Source of the DNA: Kroppenstedtia guangzhouensis
Lineage (GTDB): Bacteria; Bacillota; Bacilli; Thermoactinomycetales; DSM-45169
Length of the DNA stretch: 64,000 nt
Direction: 5' to 3'
Assembly (NCBI RefSeq): GCF_014637345.1
Contig: NZ_BMEX01000001.1
Span: 186,001-250,000, forward strand
Shown: in pieces, positions 63,502-64,000 of the stretch
How the letters are laid out: the number at the start of each line of letters is the position of its first letter
How positions within the stretch are numbered: the stretch's first letter is position 1
Translations under genes and position numbers: made by a program
Notes under the pieces: generated by a model
What the model was told of the DNA's origin: nothing
The model's input: only the letters and a program-made list of their open reading frames with translations
Databases searched by the model: none

Positions 63502-63774
63502 ATGGCAGTGAAGATCCGTCTGAAACGGATGGGAGCCAAAAAATCCCCGTTCTATCGTGTGGTGGTGGCCGATTCCCGTGCTCCCCGCGATGGTCGGTTC
63601 ATCGAGGAAATCGGGTACTACAACCCGCTGACCCAACCGGCTCAGGTCAAGATTGACGAGGAGAAGGCGATGAAATGGCTGAACACGGGTGCCCAACCTT
63701 CCGATACAGTGAAAAACCTGTTCCGGAAAGAAGGCATTCTGAAAAAGTTGCACGACGCCAAAAACCAAAAGTAA
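63502..63774 (+). CDS. rpsP: 30S ribosomal protein S16
   Basis: This 90-residue S16 reads [20 protein letters not shown] and has [23 protein letters not shown] 63502 follows GAGGAGGTG; GTG 63490 is inside that site. The order ffh-rpsP-khpA is conserved. Confidence 0.97.
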   Translation: MAVKIRLKRMGAKKSPFYRVVVADSRAPRDGRFIEEIGYYNPLTQPAQVKIDEEKAMKWLNTGAQPSDTVKNLFRKEGILKKLHDAKNQK

Positions 63775-63812
63775 TCCCAGGCTGAAATCATCCGGCCCGA
63801 GGGGGAGTCAGA

Positions 63813-64000
63813 TTGAAGGAACTGGTAGAGGTGATTGCCCGGGCGTTGGTGGACCACCCTGATGCCGTACGCGTCCGGGAAACAGAAGATCAAGACGGCC
63901 TCGTCCTACAGCTTTCCGTTGATCCGGAAGATATGGGCAAGGTGATCGGAAAACAAGGCCGTATCGCCAAGGCGATTCGCACGGTGGTCGGTGCCGCCGC
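63813..64000 (+). CDS. khpA: KH-domain RNA-binding protein KhpA (3' end outside window)
   Basis: The first 62 codons are visible from TTG 63813 behind GGGGGAG. It reads KELVEVIARALVDHPDAVRV and has the KH GxxG loop in GKVIGKQGRIAKAIRTVVG. KhpA (YlqC) forms a small RNA-binding chaperone with KhpB. The window edge cuts the last 15 or so residues. Confidence 0.93.
   Translation, partial: MKELVEVIARALVDHPDAVRVRETEDQDGLVLQLSVDPEDMGKVIGKQGRIAKAIRTVVGAA

Overview
The window is chromosomal core DNA of a Gram-positive, endospore-forming member of the Bacillales. The gene order follows the Bacillus subtilis block yicC/yloC-remA-gmk-rpoZ-coaBC-priA-def-fmt-rsmB-rlmN-prpC-prkC-rsgA-rpe-thiN-spoVM-rpmB-yloU-fakA-sdaAB-sdaAA-recG, then fapR-plsX-fab genes-acpP-rnc-smc-ftsY-ylxM-ffh-rpsP-khpA. 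spoVM, a ger operon, ylbJ and pdaA point to sporulation. The GC-rich coding sequence, many TTG/GTG starts and the gene content would fit Thermoactinomycetaceae, but that family assignment is an inference.

Layout: 1-1393 holds the end of glpD and a DUF3817 gene. 1914-10625 is the housekeeping block yicC to rsmB. 10635-18408 is an insertion relative to B. subtilis: a GAF protein, a three-gene spore-germination (ger) operon and two divergent glutamate-synthase-like FMN proteins. 18652-25269 runs rlmN to spoVM and includes a thiamine transporter (thiT) beside thiN. 25480-31671 is a second insertion and the most interesting part. It has a strong sigma-A promoter, a structured non-coding RNA with a perfect 26-bp stem, a HEAT/ARM-like protein, a winged-helix/SWIM zinc protein and a retron-type reverse transcriptase. 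31687-38907 is rpmB (opposite strand), yloU, fakA, a DegV protein, sdaAB, sdaAA and recG. 38908-41585 is accessory sequence with dispersed repeats, small or unknown genes and one Arg/Glu/Pro/Trp-rich repeat protein. 41586-46717 is rsmD-coaD-ylbJ-ylbK-ylbL-ylbN-rpmF. 46780-53501 is the FapR-controlled fatty-acid operon through rnc. csaA, smc and ftsY follow. 59137-61587 is another accessory patch with frameshifted genes, pdaA and a repeat. ylxM-ffh-rpsP-khpA close the window.

The retron candidate is supported at several independent levels. The RT carries the retron hallmarks NAxxH and VTG together with YADD. The upstream RNA has matching a1/a2 arms (13 of 14 pairs), a candidate branching G directly after a1, two short msr hairpins and a long msd hairpin. 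A terminator-like hairpin separates the RNA from the protein genes. Elsewhere I see a dispersed repeat of about 125-134 bp with inverted ends (four copies), a second repeat (two copies), and decayed genes with several single-base frameshifts. All calls come from reading the sequence; no database search was run.
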